Part shown: positions 31,999 through 40,752 of the stretch, one piece after another
How positions within the stretch are numbered: the first letter of the stretch is position 1
Layout of the letters: each line of letters opens with the position of its first letter
NCBI GenBank assembly: GCA_003163855.1
Contig: PLRJ01000049.1
Location: 1-61,766 of the forward strand
Direction: 5' to 3'
Source of the DNA: Bryobacterales bacterium
GTDB taxonomy: Bacteria; Acidobacteriota; Terriglobia; Bryobacterales; Bryobacteraceae
Length of the DNA stretch: 61,766 nucleotides
Position numbers and translations under genes: made by a program
The notes under the pieces: generated by a model
The model's input: only the letters and a program-made list of their open reading frames with translations
Databases searched by the model: none
What the model was told of the DNA's origin: nothing

Positions 31999-32220
31999 AT
32001 GCCAGACGGTCTCAACCGACTTGAATGCAGTATCTGTGGTCAGTCCATTTATTTTTCAGTTACCGACGAAAACGAATCCTTCGATAGGGGGCAGGATAAA
32101 TTTATCGAAGTTACGTGTCCTCGCGGTCACTCCGACCGGTTCACTGCAGCAGAATTAAAGTCGCTGGAAGTTTCGGGAAAGCTGGAACACGCGCACTTGG
32201 CTGCAGCCGCCGGTTTCTAA
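31999..32220 (+). CDS. Small zinc-ribbon-like hypothetical protein
   Basis: 73 aa, ATG after GAGGGT. LECSICGQSIYF supplies one CxxC knuckle and VTCPRGHSDRF a second Cys plus His, giving a likely single zinc site. The rest is a short helical tail. I do not recognise the family. It stands alone between the terminator after the ferritin-like gene and the convergent metallophosphoesterase gene. Confidence 0.55.
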   Translation: MPDGLNRLECSICGQSIYFSVTDENESFDRGQDKFIEVTCPRGHSDRFTAAELKSLEVSGKLEHAHLAAAAGF

Positions 32221-32237
32221 GTTTCCCCAATTTCCCA

Positions 32238-33641
32238 CTACTTTGTTGCACCGGCCTTCTTGCCGCGAGCTTTTTTCGGGCCTAGATTTGCGGTTGCATC
32301 CAGTGGCGAGTAAACAGCAAGCTTGTGTGTGGCAAGATCAACCGTAACTGAATCGTCCGGTGTTTTTGCTTCGGCTCCATCGGACGCCGGATGATATTCA
32401 ATCCGCAGTTGCTTGGTATTGGCGATGATGCGCAGATAGCCGAAATCCTGGTCGTCGTAGTTTTCAAACGTGACCTTGTCTGAACCATTCGAAAGAGCGC
32501 TCTGGTCTTGGGGAGCGCGCAGCGTAGGGTCGCCTTTCTTGGTTAGCGTCGCTAAGCCATGGCCGCCATTGCCGGCCAGCACAAAAGGTGTTTGACGCTG
32601 GCCGTCGGTGCGCGTGAAACGCTGGTAGTTGTGGGCATGCGCACACAGCAATGCGTGCGGCCAAACGCCGGTCTTCTTACACACCGCATCAATGTCCTTC
32701 AACATCAAAGGGCTATCGCCATGCTTGCCTGGATCTGTATCCGCATCTGTTACGCAAACATACGGCGGATGATGCACGGCCAGAATCAACGCACCTTGAT
32801 AATTCTCTTTTTTCACGCGCTGTAAAGCTGCGCTTAAAAAAGTTAATTGCGTGTCGGTCACATTGGCGTAGAGGCCGCCCTGACTTGAAATCACCCCTGG
32901 ATCTTCAAGCGTATTGCTGTACAACGCGAGGATCCGTACGAACGGGGCTTCCAACGTGTAATAAACGCCCGGCTGTATCTGGGCCGTTCGAAGCAGTTCG
33001 CCCGATTCTGGCGTTCGATGCGGCTTTTGTCCCGCGGTGCAGAAGTTCTCCAGAAAGGCTTCCAATGTTTTGGCGTCGGTGTTAGGCGCAATCATGCCAT
33101 CGTGATTTCCGGCCAGGGCAAAGATCGGAGCCGGGTAATCGCGATACGGATCGTAGAACTGGTCGTAATAATATCTCGCTTCGCCGAAGCTGTAGACCAC
33201 GTCGCCGAGGTGAAAGAAAAAAGAAGGCACAGCGCGCGGATCGGTTTCGCTGTAATCGCTGGTCATCTTGTCAGCCACTTTGTTCTGATCGTCAGGGCCG
33301 CGTGTGTTGCCGGTGTCGCCCACGGAGTGAAACACAATCTGGCCGGTCTTTTGAATCGCGCTCGTGATCCTGGCTCCATTCGCTCCCAGGGCGGCCTGCA
33401 ACGTAACCACCGGTTCGTCCACTCCCGGCACAATCGGAAAGGCGCGCGGATACTGCTTAGTCTTATCCAGTATTTTGTAGGCCGCGTCGTCTGAGCCGTG
33501 TTTGATGACGAACTTGGTGGGATCAGGCGAGACGTTCGGCTGCCCGAATTGCGGGCCAGACGTTGGTATCGGCGCTGAGTTGCCCGCATCTTGCGGCGGG
33601 TCCGCTGGCGGCCCAGTTGGTGGTTTCGGTTTCCGTGGCAT
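32238..33641 (-). CDS. Metallophosphoesterase (calcineurin-like)
   Basis: 467 aa with a Pro-rich N-terminal 50 residues. The dimetal motifs are in order: SVGDTGN (GD), FHLGDVVYSFG (GDxx), LAGNHDG (GNHD), LAVHHPPY and CAHAHNYQRF (GHxH-like). This is the calcineurin-like phosphatase superfamily, nearest to purple acid phosphatase-like members. The start ATG follows AAAGGAAAAG. No clear signal peptide is seen, so location is uncertain. Substrate unknown. It is a single-gene unit. Confidence 0.87.
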   Translation of the reverse strand: MPRKPKPPTGPPADPPQDAGNSAPIPTSGPQFGQPNVSPDPTKFVIKHGSDDAAYKILDKTKQYPRAFPIVPGVDEPVVTLQAALGANGARITSAIQKTGQIVFHSVGDTGNTRGPDDQNKVADKMTSDYSETDPRAVPSFFFHLGDVVYSFGEARYYYDQFYDPYRDYPAPIFALAGNHDGMIAPNTDAKTLEAFLENFCTAGQKPHRTPESGELLRTAQIQPGVYYTLEAPFVRILALYSNTLEDPGVISSQGGLYANVTDTQLTFLSAALQRVKKENYQGALILAVHHPPYVCVTDADTDPGKHGDSPLMLKDIDAVCKKTGVWPHALLCAHAHNYQRFTRTDGQRQTPFVLAGNGGHGLATLTKKGDPTLRAPQDQSALSNGSDKVTFENYDDQDFGYLRIIANTKQLRIEYHPASDGAEAKTPDDSVTVDLATHKLAVYSPLDATANLGPKKARGKKAGATK

Positions 33642-33737
33642 TAATCTTTTCCTTTGGCAATGTCCTGCTAAATTGCAAACCTATAATACGTCGCAATTAT
33701 GACGAAAGGAAAAAATTAATTGGGAAATGATGGCGAT

Positions 33738-34361
33738 TTAAGCAATAGCCGCCAGGTCGGGCCTGCTATTTTCGAAAGCGGCAGTAGCCGGGCGCACGTT
33801 CATCACCCGCGGCGTGCTGCGCCCACAGGGGCAAGGCTCTTCGTCTATGCGCCCGGTCATTCCCGTTCGCAGACCTGAATTGCCGTGTGTATTCAGTAAT
33901 AGTTCCCCTTGCAGGAAGTCCAGTTGAACATCCGCCTCAAGATGCCAGCCTTCGTGCAGTTCGCATTCTGAGGCCAGCACCGTATAGTCGAGACTGGTGA
34001 AAATTTCGAACACCGGTACGCCGAATGTCTGCCACAACACTACGCGCGCCACGTCGGTAACCGGTTCCAAACCGCAGTGAGTCACGACGATAAGTGCATG
34101 GTCGACGCTCGATAAATCGAGCATGCCCAATTCAACTTGTTCGGCCACCAGCTGCAGGTCTGTAGCCTGCCCGACAATTACCTGTGGGCGGAAGCCTTCC
34201 AGTTCAACCAGGCGTTCGGCCCGAAAGGGCTTGATGCCTTCGAACCTTGGACCGACTCCCAGTTGCGCGAACCTTACCTTTGACGTTACCGGAAAAGGAA
34301 GACGGAATCCTTTTGGGGCATCGGGACTAACTCGGCGTAGACGGCTCGACAGCTTAGGCAT
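33738..34361 (-). CDS. Stand-alone PaaK C-terminal-like protein
   Basis: 207 aa. The central part, FGVPVFEIFTSLDYTVLASE followed by CELHEGWHLEADVQLDF and GELLLNTHGN, and the ending EEPCPCGRSTPRV, resemble the C-terminal half of phenylacetate-CoA ligase/coenzyme F390 synthetase-like AMP ligases. The N-terminal ATP-binding half of such enzymes is missing, and the protein begins with an unrelated basic segment. It could be a remnant or a binding protein. Neighbours (metallophosphoesterase, amidohydrolase) give no clue. Fold assignment is tentative. Confidence 0.5.
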   Translation of the reverse strand: MPKLSSRLRRVSPDAPKGFRLPFPVTSKVRFAQLGVGPRFEGIKPFRAERLVELEGFRPQVIVGQATDLQLVAEQVELGMLDLSSVDHALIVVTHCGLEPVTDVARVVLWQTFGVPVFEIFTSLDYTVLASECELHEGWHLEADVQLDFLQGELLLNTHGNSGLRTGMTGRIDEEPCPCGRSTPRVMNVRPATAAFENSRPDLAAIA

Positions 34362-34414
34362 GGGGTGTCACTTTCCATGAAGTGTGCCTAGGTTGCCGTT
34401 TATTGTTGTCAGGT

Positions 34415-35344
34415 TTATCCTAGCCGTTCTTTCCGTTTTGCATGCAATTTTTCCAAATTGGCATGCAGCACCTGCCGCACTTGCTCCTCTTCTATGCCGA
34501 GTTCATACAGCGCTTTCACGTGCTGATCAAAGATGGCCTCATGCCAGCCGCGCGGGAAGAAGCTGGAATCGGTCCCAAAAAGAAGCCGCGCCGGCCCCAC
34601 CACTTCCAGGCAGCGCCGGTAAACTGTGCGCAGGTCCAGACCTTCATAAGCCATCCAGTGGTTGCTGCTTGAGGTGTCCAGAAAAACGTTGGAACATAAG
34701 TCGGCCAGCATCAGCGTTTCGCGCAGCATCCCCGCACCAAAGTGCGGAATGACAAATTGCACCTGCGGAAAATGCAGCGCGACTGGATGAAGGTCAAGCG
34801 GATTCGAGTACTTAAGATTGAACTGGCTGGGCAGCCCCAACTTTTTGCGGACGCCAACGCTCAAGGCGCCGCAGTGAACGAATACCGCCATATGCGTGTC
34901 GGACGCGAGCTCGAGAATCGGAACCAGGCGCGCATCGGTGACTGCATAGGTGTGCATTGCAGGGAACAGGCAGAGGCAGTGCAGATGGGCATCGGCCGAG
35001 GCCTTGCGCATCCGGTCGAGTGCATCGGGCTGGGTTGGATCGAACATGAAGTAGCCATAGAAACGATCCGGATAGGCGCTTACCGCTGCGGCTACGCTTG
35101 CTTCATCGCCGGGGACGCTGGCAATCAACGCGGCACGCTGCACATGTTTCGCATCCATGGCGCTAACCCACTTCTGCGCGAGCGCTACTGGGTCAATCGG
35201 CGGAATCTCCCAATCAAGGAGTGCGCCAATCTGCGCCGGACCTGCCACTTTCTTCTGCTGCGCAAGAGCTTCGTAAAACGGGTAGGAGAAGAAGTGGACG
35301 TGGGAATCGCTGACGGGAATTTCGCCCCAGGGAGTTTGAGCCAT
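34415..35344 (-). CDS. Amidohydrolase-family TIM-barrel hydrolase
   Basis: 309 aa. The metal-binding HxH is in VSDSHVHFFSYP, the later ligands in VFVHCGALS, VIPHFGAGML and LLFGTDSSFFP, the pattern of the amidohydrolase-2 branch (decarboxylases and lactonases such as those acting on carboxylated rings or sugar lactones). No signal peptide. Neighbouring genes do not suggest a pathway. It is transcribed convergently with nothing and diverges from a small secreted protein gene at 35486. Confidence 0.87.
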   Translation of the reverse strand: MAQTPWGEIPVSDSHVHFFSYPFYEALAQQKKVAGPAQIGALLDWEIPPIDPVALAQKWVSAMDAKHVQRAALIASVPGDEASVAAAVSAYPDRFYGYFMFDPTQPDALDRMRKASADAHLHCLCLFPAMHTYAVTDARLVPILELASDTHMAVFVHCGALSVGVRKKLGLPSQFNLKYSNPLDLHPVALHFPQVQFVIPHFGAGMLRETLMLADLCSNVFLDTSSSNHWMAYEGLDLRTVYRRCLEVVGPARLLFGTDSSFFPRGWHEAIFDQHVKALYELGIEEEQVRQVLHANLEKLHAKRKERLG

Positions 35345-35485
35345 CTGCTTGCGATTGTAGCCGTTGTGGTTAGGGAAGCTTCATCGTCGCTCACTGTGTT
35401 TGGCAGGAACGCAGTTTAGTTGCGGACATCCAAGCAGGCAGAGACAGCAAAGGCTGCCTTCAGGAACCTCGAAAGGAGCTTCCCC

Positions 35486-35767
35486 ATGAAAAAGACACTC
35501 GGAGTTGTAGCAACGCTGTTTGTGGCGTTGTTCGCAGTGATTCAGCCGGCTGCGGCGCAGGACCGGAACGATTGGAACAGAGGCCGATTCGAACATGATC
35601 GCGGCCACTTTGTCTACCGCCAGGCACCGTATCTGCCGGCGCGAATTTATCGCGAGGAAGGTTTCCGCGATCGTGCCTGGAGAGAACGCGAATTTCGTGA
35701 ACGTGAGCGCGCTCGTTTTGACCGTTACGGCTACGGCTATCGCGCACCGTTTTATTACGGGCGTTAG
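35486..35767 (+). CDS. Small secreted Arg/Tyr-rich protein
   Basis: 93 aa from ATG 35486, which has GGAG eight bases upstream; an upstream open extension lacks coding character. Signal peptide MKKTLGVVATLFVALFAV ends at AAAQ. The mature part is very rich in Arg, Glu and Tyr (REREFRERERARFDRYGYGY), likely an extended or RNA/membrane-binding basic peptide. No family is recognised. It is followed by a strong hairpin that can end transcription in both directions. Confidence 0.65.
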   Translation: MKKTLGVVATLFVALFAVIQPAAAQDRNDWNRGRFEHDRGHFVYRQAPYLPARIYREEGFRDRAWREREFRERERARFDRYGYGYRAPFYYGR

Positions 35768-35773
35768 TGCCGC

Positions 35774-35815
35774 AAAAAAAATAGGACGCCGGAAGGCAGA
35801 ACCTTCTTGCGTCCT
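35774..35815. terminator. Bidirectional terminator between convergent small genes
   Basis: AGGACGC...GCGTCCT arms (35783-35789 and 35809-35815) extend through GGAAGG/CCTTC into a long hairpin. On the minus strand it is followed by a run of eight U residues (35774-35781 A-run), giving a strong terminator for the DUF1328 gene; on the plus strand the tail is weaker. Confidence 0.8.
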
Positions 35816-35849
35816 AAGTGAGTTTTGTAAGTGAGATTTACTTGCTTGC

Positions 35850-36014
35850 TTAAACGATTGTTCTGCGGCCAGCTACGAAGCTGATCAGGAACAAAACCAG
35901 GAATACGATGAAACAAATCTTGGCAATGCCAGCCGAAGCTGCAGCGATGCCACCAAATCCAAGGACCGCCGCCAACAGCGCGATCACCAAAAATACCCAA
36001 GCGTACCAGAGCAT
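35850..36014 (-). CDS. DUF1328 (YtjA-family) small membrane protein
   Basis: 54 aa: [20 protein letters not shown] at the start and [20 protein letters not shown] at the end, two hydrophobic helices joined by [14 protein letters not shown]. This matches the DUF1328/YtjA family of small inner-membrane proteins almost over its full length. The ATG is preceded by AGGAAAGTAT. The function is unknown; in other bacteria relatives are stress-induced. It is a single gene ending at the bidirectional terminator. Confidence 0.9.
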   Translation of the reverse strand: MLWYAWVFLVIALLAAVLGFGGIAAASAGIAKICFIVFLVLFLISFVAGRRTIV

Positions 36015-36142
36015 ATACTTTCCTGTCCTCCGTTGTTAACAGGAAGCACGTGGAGTGCCATGACGCTTGTCCTACTCCGGCAGTAACTTAGTAGTTACTG
36101 CCACTTAGTGAGACTGAATATTTTTCGTTCTACGCGAAAATT

Positions 36143-37423
36143 CTACGAGTCGAACGGATGTTCTAACGACGGGCTCTGCGGCGTGAACAACCGCGCACCG
36201 TCGGGCGTAATGTGCATGTCGTCTTCCAGGCGCACGCCGAACTCTCCTTTTATATACACGCCAGGTTCGTCGCTGAATGTCATGTTCGCTTGCAAAGGCA
36301 GCTTGTTGCCGCGCACTAGGTAGGGCCACTCATGGCCGTCCATGCCGATGCCATGACCAACTCTGTGCGAAAAGTACGTATAGTCGGGGCCAAAGCCGGC
36401 ATCCACAATCACTTTGCGCGCGGCCGCATCTACTGACTGGCATTCGGCGCCGGGAACAGCGGCATCCAGGGCGGCCTTCTGCGCGCGGTGAACAATGTCG
36501 AAAACTTTTTTCATCTTGTCGGTAGGCGTCCCCAAGACAAAGGTGCGAGTTATATCCGATTGATATCCTTCAACCGTGCAGCCATCGTCAATCATCACGA
36601 TGGTTCCCTCGTGAATCACCTGCGGAGTCAAACTGCCATGCGGCAAAGCGCTGTATTCGCCCACTTGCACGCTGGCTTCTCCGCGAAAGCCGACTTGGGC
36701 ATAACCCGCATCGATGAGGCCGCCGACATCGCGCTGGGTCATGCCGGGCTTCATCGATTGCCACACGGCTTTATAAACCGCCAGCGTTGCCTGGTTTGCC
36801 ACAGTCATGAGTTCGAGTTCGTGCGGCGTCTTGATCATGCGGCATAAAGAGGTTACCGGCGTCGCGTCAGCCATACTGATGCCCGGCGCCGCTTTGCCCA
36901 CGCCCGCGCTGAACACGAAGGGGGTTCGTTCTTCCACGCCGAGCGAACCGGTTCCCATGGAGCGTTCCTTCATGCCCGTTGCCAGCAGTTCGTACGGGTT
37001 GTCGTCTTCATGCCAGGTCAGCACTTCGGCATTTTCCAGCGGACCGCGATTGAATTGTTCGCGCGCGCGGCCCTCTTCGAACGAGGGGCAGACGCAGAAT
37101 GCGCGGCCTTTGGCGGGTAGAACCACTGCAAACATCCGTTCACTGTTGCCCCAGCGAACCCCCGTGAAATAAGTAAGCGAGGTGCCGCCGGCCAGCATAA
37201 TGGCGTCGATCTTTCGCTCGGTCATTATCTGCTGCGCGCGCGCGATGCGCGCCTGCCGTTCCTCAAGCGTGATGGGCTTAGCCAGGCCGCGCATCGGCTT
37301 CAGCTCCAGAATGGCAGCCGGTAGCTTGTGTTCCGGTTCCGCGCCGCGCAGGGTGGTGATGCCGGCGGCGGCAGTGGCTAATTGAAAAAAGTGGCGGCGG
37401 TTCAGCTGCAACATGATCTTCAT
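36143..37423 (-). CDS. Xaa-Pro peptidase, M24 family, exported
   Basis: 426 aa from ATG 37423; further upstream codons overlap the divergent bshB1 gene. The N-terminus LNRRHFFQLATAAAGITT is a Tat-type signal. After a creatinase-like N-domain, the pita-bread catalytic domain shows the five metal ligands: MIDDGCTVEGYQSDITRTF (two Asp), RVGHGIGMDGHEWPYL (His) and SDEPGVYIKGEFGVRLED (two Glu). It removes N-terminal residues from X-Pro dipeptides or peptides, probably in the periplasm. Head-to-head with the deacetylase gene. Confidence 0.92.
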   Translation of the reverse strand: MKIMLQLNRRHFFQLATAAAGITTLRGAEPEHKLPAAILELKPMRGLAKPITLEERQARIARAQQIMTERKIDAIMLAGGTSLTYFTGVRWGNSERMFAVVLPAKGRAFCVCPSFEEGRAREQFNRGPLENAEVLTWHEDDNPYELLATGMKERSMGTGSLGVEERTPFVFSAGVGKAAPGISMADATPVTSLCRMIKTPHELELMTVANQATLAVYKAVWQSMKPGMTQRDVGGLIDAGYAQVGFRGEASVQVGEYSALPHGSLTPQVIHEGTIVMIDDGCTVEGYQSDITRTFVLGTPTDKMKKVFDIVHRAQKAALDAAVPGAECQSVDAAARKVIVDAGFGPDYTYFSHRVGHGIGMDGHEWPYLVRGNKLPLQANMTFSDEPGVYIKGEFGVRLEDDMHITPDGARLFTPQSPSLEHPFDS

Positions 37424-37454
37424 AGTATGAGCGATGGGCTGGCTACGATGGAGT

Positions 37455-38156
37455 ATGCCTGTTGAGGTATTGATGATCGGCGCGCATCCGGATGACGTCG
37501 AATGGGGCGCCGGCGGCATCGCGCTGCTGCTCAGCCGCAAGCAGAAGACGTTCGCCATGGTCGACCTTACCGACGGCGAAATGGGTTCGCGTGGCACTCC
37601 CGAAGAACGCGCGCTGGAGGCTGAACATGCCGCGATGTTCGCCGGAGCGGCGGCGCGGGAGAGTCTTCATCTGCCCGATTGCGGCCTGGTTGATTCGCCT
37701 GAAAATCGCCGTTTAGTCGCCAGCGTTATTCGCCGCTATCAGCCGCGCATTGTGCTGGCGCCTTATTGGGAGGATCGCCATCCCGATCATGCCGCAGCCG
37801 GCGCCATGGTCCGCAACTCGGCGCTGTTTGGGACGCTGCGCAAGTTTGACGACGGCAATCCGCCGCACAAGCCGGAAGCGTTTCTTTATTTCCTGCTGCA
37901 TAACTTCGAAAAACCGTCCTTGGTCGTGGACATAACTTCGGTCTACGAACGCAAGCTGGAACTGCTGCGAATGCACGATTCGCAGTTTTCTAAGACCGCC
38001 GAAGGCTTCGGCCTGGTGCCGCAAGGTATGAACGATTATCTATATGGACTGGAATCGCGTGACCGCTTTTTCGGTTCGCTCATTGGCGTCCACCATGGCG
38101 AAGCGCTGGTTGCCGACAGACCGCTAAGAGTGCCCGGTATAGAATCGTTGCTGTGA
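37455..38156 (+). CDS. bshB1: Bacillithiol biosynthesis deacetylase BshB1-like (PIG-L family)
   Basis: 233 aa from ATG 37455; ATG 37434 is also possible. PIG-L zinc motifs: IGAHPDDVEWGAGG (HPDD) near the N-terminus, LTDGEMGSRGTPEERALEAE, and the catalytic/zinc His in YWEDRHPDHAAAG. The C-terminal GLVPQGMNDYLYGLESRDRFFGS matches BshB1. The enzyme deacetylates GlcNAc-malate to GlcN-malate in bacillithiol synthesis, which some Acidobacteriota make. bshA and bshC are not in the window, so pathway membership rests on the family. Confidence 0.88.
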   Translation: MPVEVLMIGAHPDDVEWGAGGIALLLSRKQKTFAMVDLTDGEMGSRGTPEERALEAEHAAMFAGAAARESLHLPDCGLVDSPENRRLVASVIRRYQPRIVLAPYWEDRHPDHAAAGAMVRNSALFGTLRKFDDGNPPHKPEAFLYFLLHNFEKPSLVVDITSVYERKLELLRMHDSQFSKTAEGFGLVPQGMNDYLYGLESRDRFFGSLIGVHHGEALVADRPLRVPGIESLL

Positions 38157-38533
38157 AACACGTCCTTTTTGCAGCAGCCACGTTGCTGACCATCAGCCTT
38201 CTCACCTTTGGCCGCGGCGCCGATAAGCCGGCCCTTGCCGGTAAATGGCATATCGTTCTGAACACGCAGGGAGGCGATCGTGAGAACGACTCGCAGTTTG
38301 AGGTGGCAGACGACAAGATCACGGGCAAGTGGGATCTATCCAGCCCGCAACCGTCCACCATCAAGGGCACTTTGACCGATGGGCATTTCTCCATCGAAGT
38401 GGCGTTGGAATCTACTGAGATCGGGCCCGGCACCATGAAACTCACTGGCCAATTGGCCGATGATGGCACGCTTACCGGCGATTGGGCGTTTAGTGATTAC
38501 AACGGATCGTTTAAGGGTACTCGCGTAAAGTAG
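38153..38533 (+). CDS. Small secreted beta-rich hypothetical protein
   Basis: 126 aa; GTG start overlaps the bshB1 stop as GTGA. Signal peptide KHVLFAAATLLTISLLTFGRG, then short repeated beta-hairpins (DDKITGKWDLSS, STIKGTLTDGHFSIEV, GTMKLTGQLADDGTLTG, WAFSDYNGSFKGT) suggesting a small lipocalin-like or beta-barrel fold. Such proteins often precede or follow ThuA or metallo-dependent hydrolase genes in Acidobacteriota. No function assigned. Confidence 0.7.
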   Translation: MKHVLFAAATLLTISLLTFGRGADKPALAGKWHIVLNTQGGDRENDSQFEVADDKITGKWDLSSPQPSTIKGTLTDGHFSIEVALESTEIGPGTMKLTGQLADDGTLTGDWAFSDYNGSFKGTRVK

Positions 38534-38561
38534 GCTTGGTCGTTTAATGAGGTACATCAAC

Positions 38562-39965
38562 ATGAAATACATTTGGACCGGCGCCGCCCTGCTGGTGGCG
38601 GCTGGTTTCGCGGGCTTGTGGGCGCAGGGACAAGGCGGGCGCACCGCGCAGGCGCTGTTTAACTCGCTTGACCCCGACGGCGACGGCGAAATGACGAAGA
38701 GCGAGATGGAGACCGGTTTCAACAACTGGTTCACCGCTTGGGATACAACGAACAGCGGGAAGCTTTCGCGCGATCAGATTGCGGCTGGCTTAACGAAAGT
38801 GCTGCCGGCCGCGCCTGCCGCCAAGCCGGGGCAGGCGAACACCTTCAACATCGCCGGGAATTCCACGCCCGTCGACGTACCTCCAACATCGGTCGCTGCC
38901 ATGATCGCGGCGTTGCCCAGCACGCCCGGCGTCAAGCCGCTGCGTGCGCGCAAAGTGCTGGTGCTGGCACATACAGGGCCTGGCGGGTTCGTGCATGCGT
39001 CCATTCCGCTGGCGGCGAAGACAGTGGAAGCGCTGGGTAATAAGAAGGACTTGTGGAGCACAACAGTTACTTATGATGCGGCGGATATCAACACGGCGAA
39101 CCTGAAACAGTACGATGCCATTTTCCTGGACAGCACCACTGCGTGCTTTCTGGACGATCCCGATCCGGCGAAGACGGCAGCCCGTCGCGCGGCGTTCCTG
39201 GATTTTGTAAGAAGCGGAAAAGGAATCGCCGGGATTCACGCCGCGACCGATTCGTATCACACCAACTGCCTGGCGTCTGAAGCTGCTGCGATGAACGGGC
39301 CCGGACCGAATATGGCCGTTCAGGTTCTGGCGGCACAGATGTTGACGGCCGGTGACAAGGACAACGACGAGACCGTCAGCCGGCAGGAATTTACCGCACT
39401 GGCCGGCGAATTATTTCAGAAGCTCGATACCGCCAACACCGGCAAGGTGAGCCGCGCTGATTTCGCCGCGCACATGAATTCGATGCTGCCCCGCCCGAGC
39501 GGGACGATGTTCGAATCGAAGCCGGTGAATCAGTGGCCCGAGTTCAATACTTTGATTGGCGGATATTTCAAGTTTCACTGGTCGGACCCGCAGCTTATCT
39601 ATGTGAAGATCGACGACCCGAACAGCCCATTGACGGCGATGTTCCACGGTAAGGAGTTCGAGATACACGACGAGACTTATACGTTTGCGCAGGACTCGTT
39701 CTCACGCAGGAATGTGCATGTATTGACCAGCATCGACTACGCGAAGATGTCCGCTGAGGACAAGGCGAAGGAATCGAACCCGCGCACCGATGGCGATTAT
39801 GCTTTGAGCTACATCCGCCGCGAGGGCGACGGCCGCGTGTTTTACGAGGGCCATGGACATAGTGATCGGGTTTATGCCATGACACCGATGCTGGAACACC
39901 TGCGCGCCGGCATTCAGTATGCGCTGGGTGATTTGAAGGCGGATGATAGTCCGTCCGTCAGGTAA
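38562..39965 (+). CDS. Secreted ThuA-domain protein with four EF-hands
   Basis: 467 aa from ATG 38562, signal peptide KYIWTGAALLVAAGFAGLWAQ. Two EF-hand loops come first: DPDGDGEMTKSE and DTTNSGKLSRDQ. The ThuA glutamine-amidotransferase-like domain begins RKVLVLAHTGPGG and continues to GIAGIHAATDSY. It is then interrupted by a second EF-hand pair, DKDNDETVSRQE and DTANTGKVSRAD, and resumes with WPEFNTLIGGYFKFHWSDP and GHSDRVYAMTP. ThuA proteins are linked to sugar (trehalose) metabolism. The insertion suggests calcium control or stabilisation. Its 3' end overlaps the convergent FhaA-like gene by 8 bp. Confidence 0.87.
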   Translation: MKYIWTGAALLVAAGFAGLWAQGQGGRTAQALFNSLDPDGDGEMTKSEMETGFNNWFTAWDTTNSGKLSRDQIAAGLTKVLPAAPAAKPGQANTFNIAGNSTPVDVPPTSVAAMIAALPSTPGVKPLRARKVLVLAHTGPGGFVHASIPLAAKTVEALGNKKDLWSTTVTYDAADINTANLKQYDAIFLDSTTACFLDDPDPAKTAARRAAFLDFVRSGKGIAGIHAATDSYHTNCLASEAAAMNGPGPNMAVQVLAAQMLTAGDKDNDETVSRQEFTALAGELFQKLDTANTGKVSRADFAAHMNSMLPRPSGTMFESKPVNQWPEFNTLIGGYFKFHWSDPQLIYVKIDDPNSPLTAMFHGKEFEIHDETYTFAQDSFSRRNVHVLTSIDYAKMSAEDKAKESNPRTDGDYALSYIRREGDGRVFYEGHGHSDRVYAMTPMLEHLRAGIQYALGDLKADDSPSVR

Positions 39966-40752
39966 GTTCAAAGCGCAAAACAGCTTGACCCAGGTGAATT
40001 TCATCTCCGTTGCGGAGCAGCGCGCCGTGCCCTCCGCGATGTATGGGGATCGTTTGTCCTTCGCGCAGTAAGTAAAGGTTGCAGTTGTCGGCGCCTTTAT
40101 AGATACGGTCGTTGAACAGACGATACTCGCCCGCATCATATTCAAAGTCGATGTGGGCATGCTGGCGTGAGACGGTGAGGCCGATGGCGTCGGCTTCAAG
40201 AAAAGCGATGTCGTTCAGGCGCGAGGGCCCGTTCGCTTGAGTGACGTGTTGCGATCGGCCTAGATTGATGCGGCGGGATTTCAGGGTCAGTTGCGGCGGC
40301 TCGGCCTGGCCCTTGAGAACGGTCAAAGTGGCGGCCTGAGGCGCGGCAGCAGGGGCGGTTTTAGGACCTACCAGAAAAGTTTCGACTGTCAGCCATTGTT
40401 CTTTCGCGCCCGGCATGTCGGGAATGGTGTGAATCTCAACCGTCAGGTCTTCCGGATAGCGATAGCTCGATCGCGTCAGGCCGGCGCGCAGTTCATCGGC
40501 GAAATAGCCCGCTAGAAAATCGCTGCGAAACACCGGCGATTGTTCTTCGGGAACGCCTACCAGCTTGATCCGGATCAGGTTGTAGGGAAAGACAAACTTG
40601 CCGCCTGCGCGATGCGCCTTCTCCTTGATTTTGTCCATAACCGCAAGCCGGATTTCGGCCAGTTCCGGTGCATCCTTGGAGATTCGTTCACCGCCGAAAG
40701 GCGCCTCGAAAATTGCTTTTCCTAATCGTTCAATGATGCTTGATACCGCCAT
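39958..40752 (-). CDS. FhaA-like protein: DUF3662-type N-domain plus FHA domain
   Basis: 264 aa. The N-terminal 115 residues (IIERLGKAIFEAPFGG, KFVFPYNLIRIKLVGV, FADELRAGLTRSSYRYPEDL) resemble the DUF3662 domain of actinobacterial FhaA. The C-terminal FHA domain reads RRINLGRSQHVTQANGPSRL, LTVSRQHAHIDF and LYLLREGQTIPIHRGG, the phosphothreonine-binding beta-sandwich. It is the last gene of the cell-wall signalling operon; its start overlaps the stop of the RodA-PBP fusion gene. FHA proteins read the marks placed by Ser/Thr kinases such as the one encoded two genes upstream. Confidence 0.83.
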   Translation of the reverse strand: MAVSSIIERLGKAIFEAPFGGERISKDAPELAEIRLAVMDKIKEKAHRAGGKFVFPYNLIRIKLVGVPEEQSPVFRSDFLAGYFADELRAGLTRSSYRYPEDLTVEIHTIPDMPGAKEQWLTVETFLVGPKTAPAAAPQAATLTVLKGQAEPPQLTLKSRRINLGRSQHVTQANGPSRLNDIAFLEADAIGLTVSRQHAHIDFEYDAGEYRLFNDRIYKGADNCNLYLLREGQTIPIHRGGHGALLRNGDEIHLGQAVLRFELT

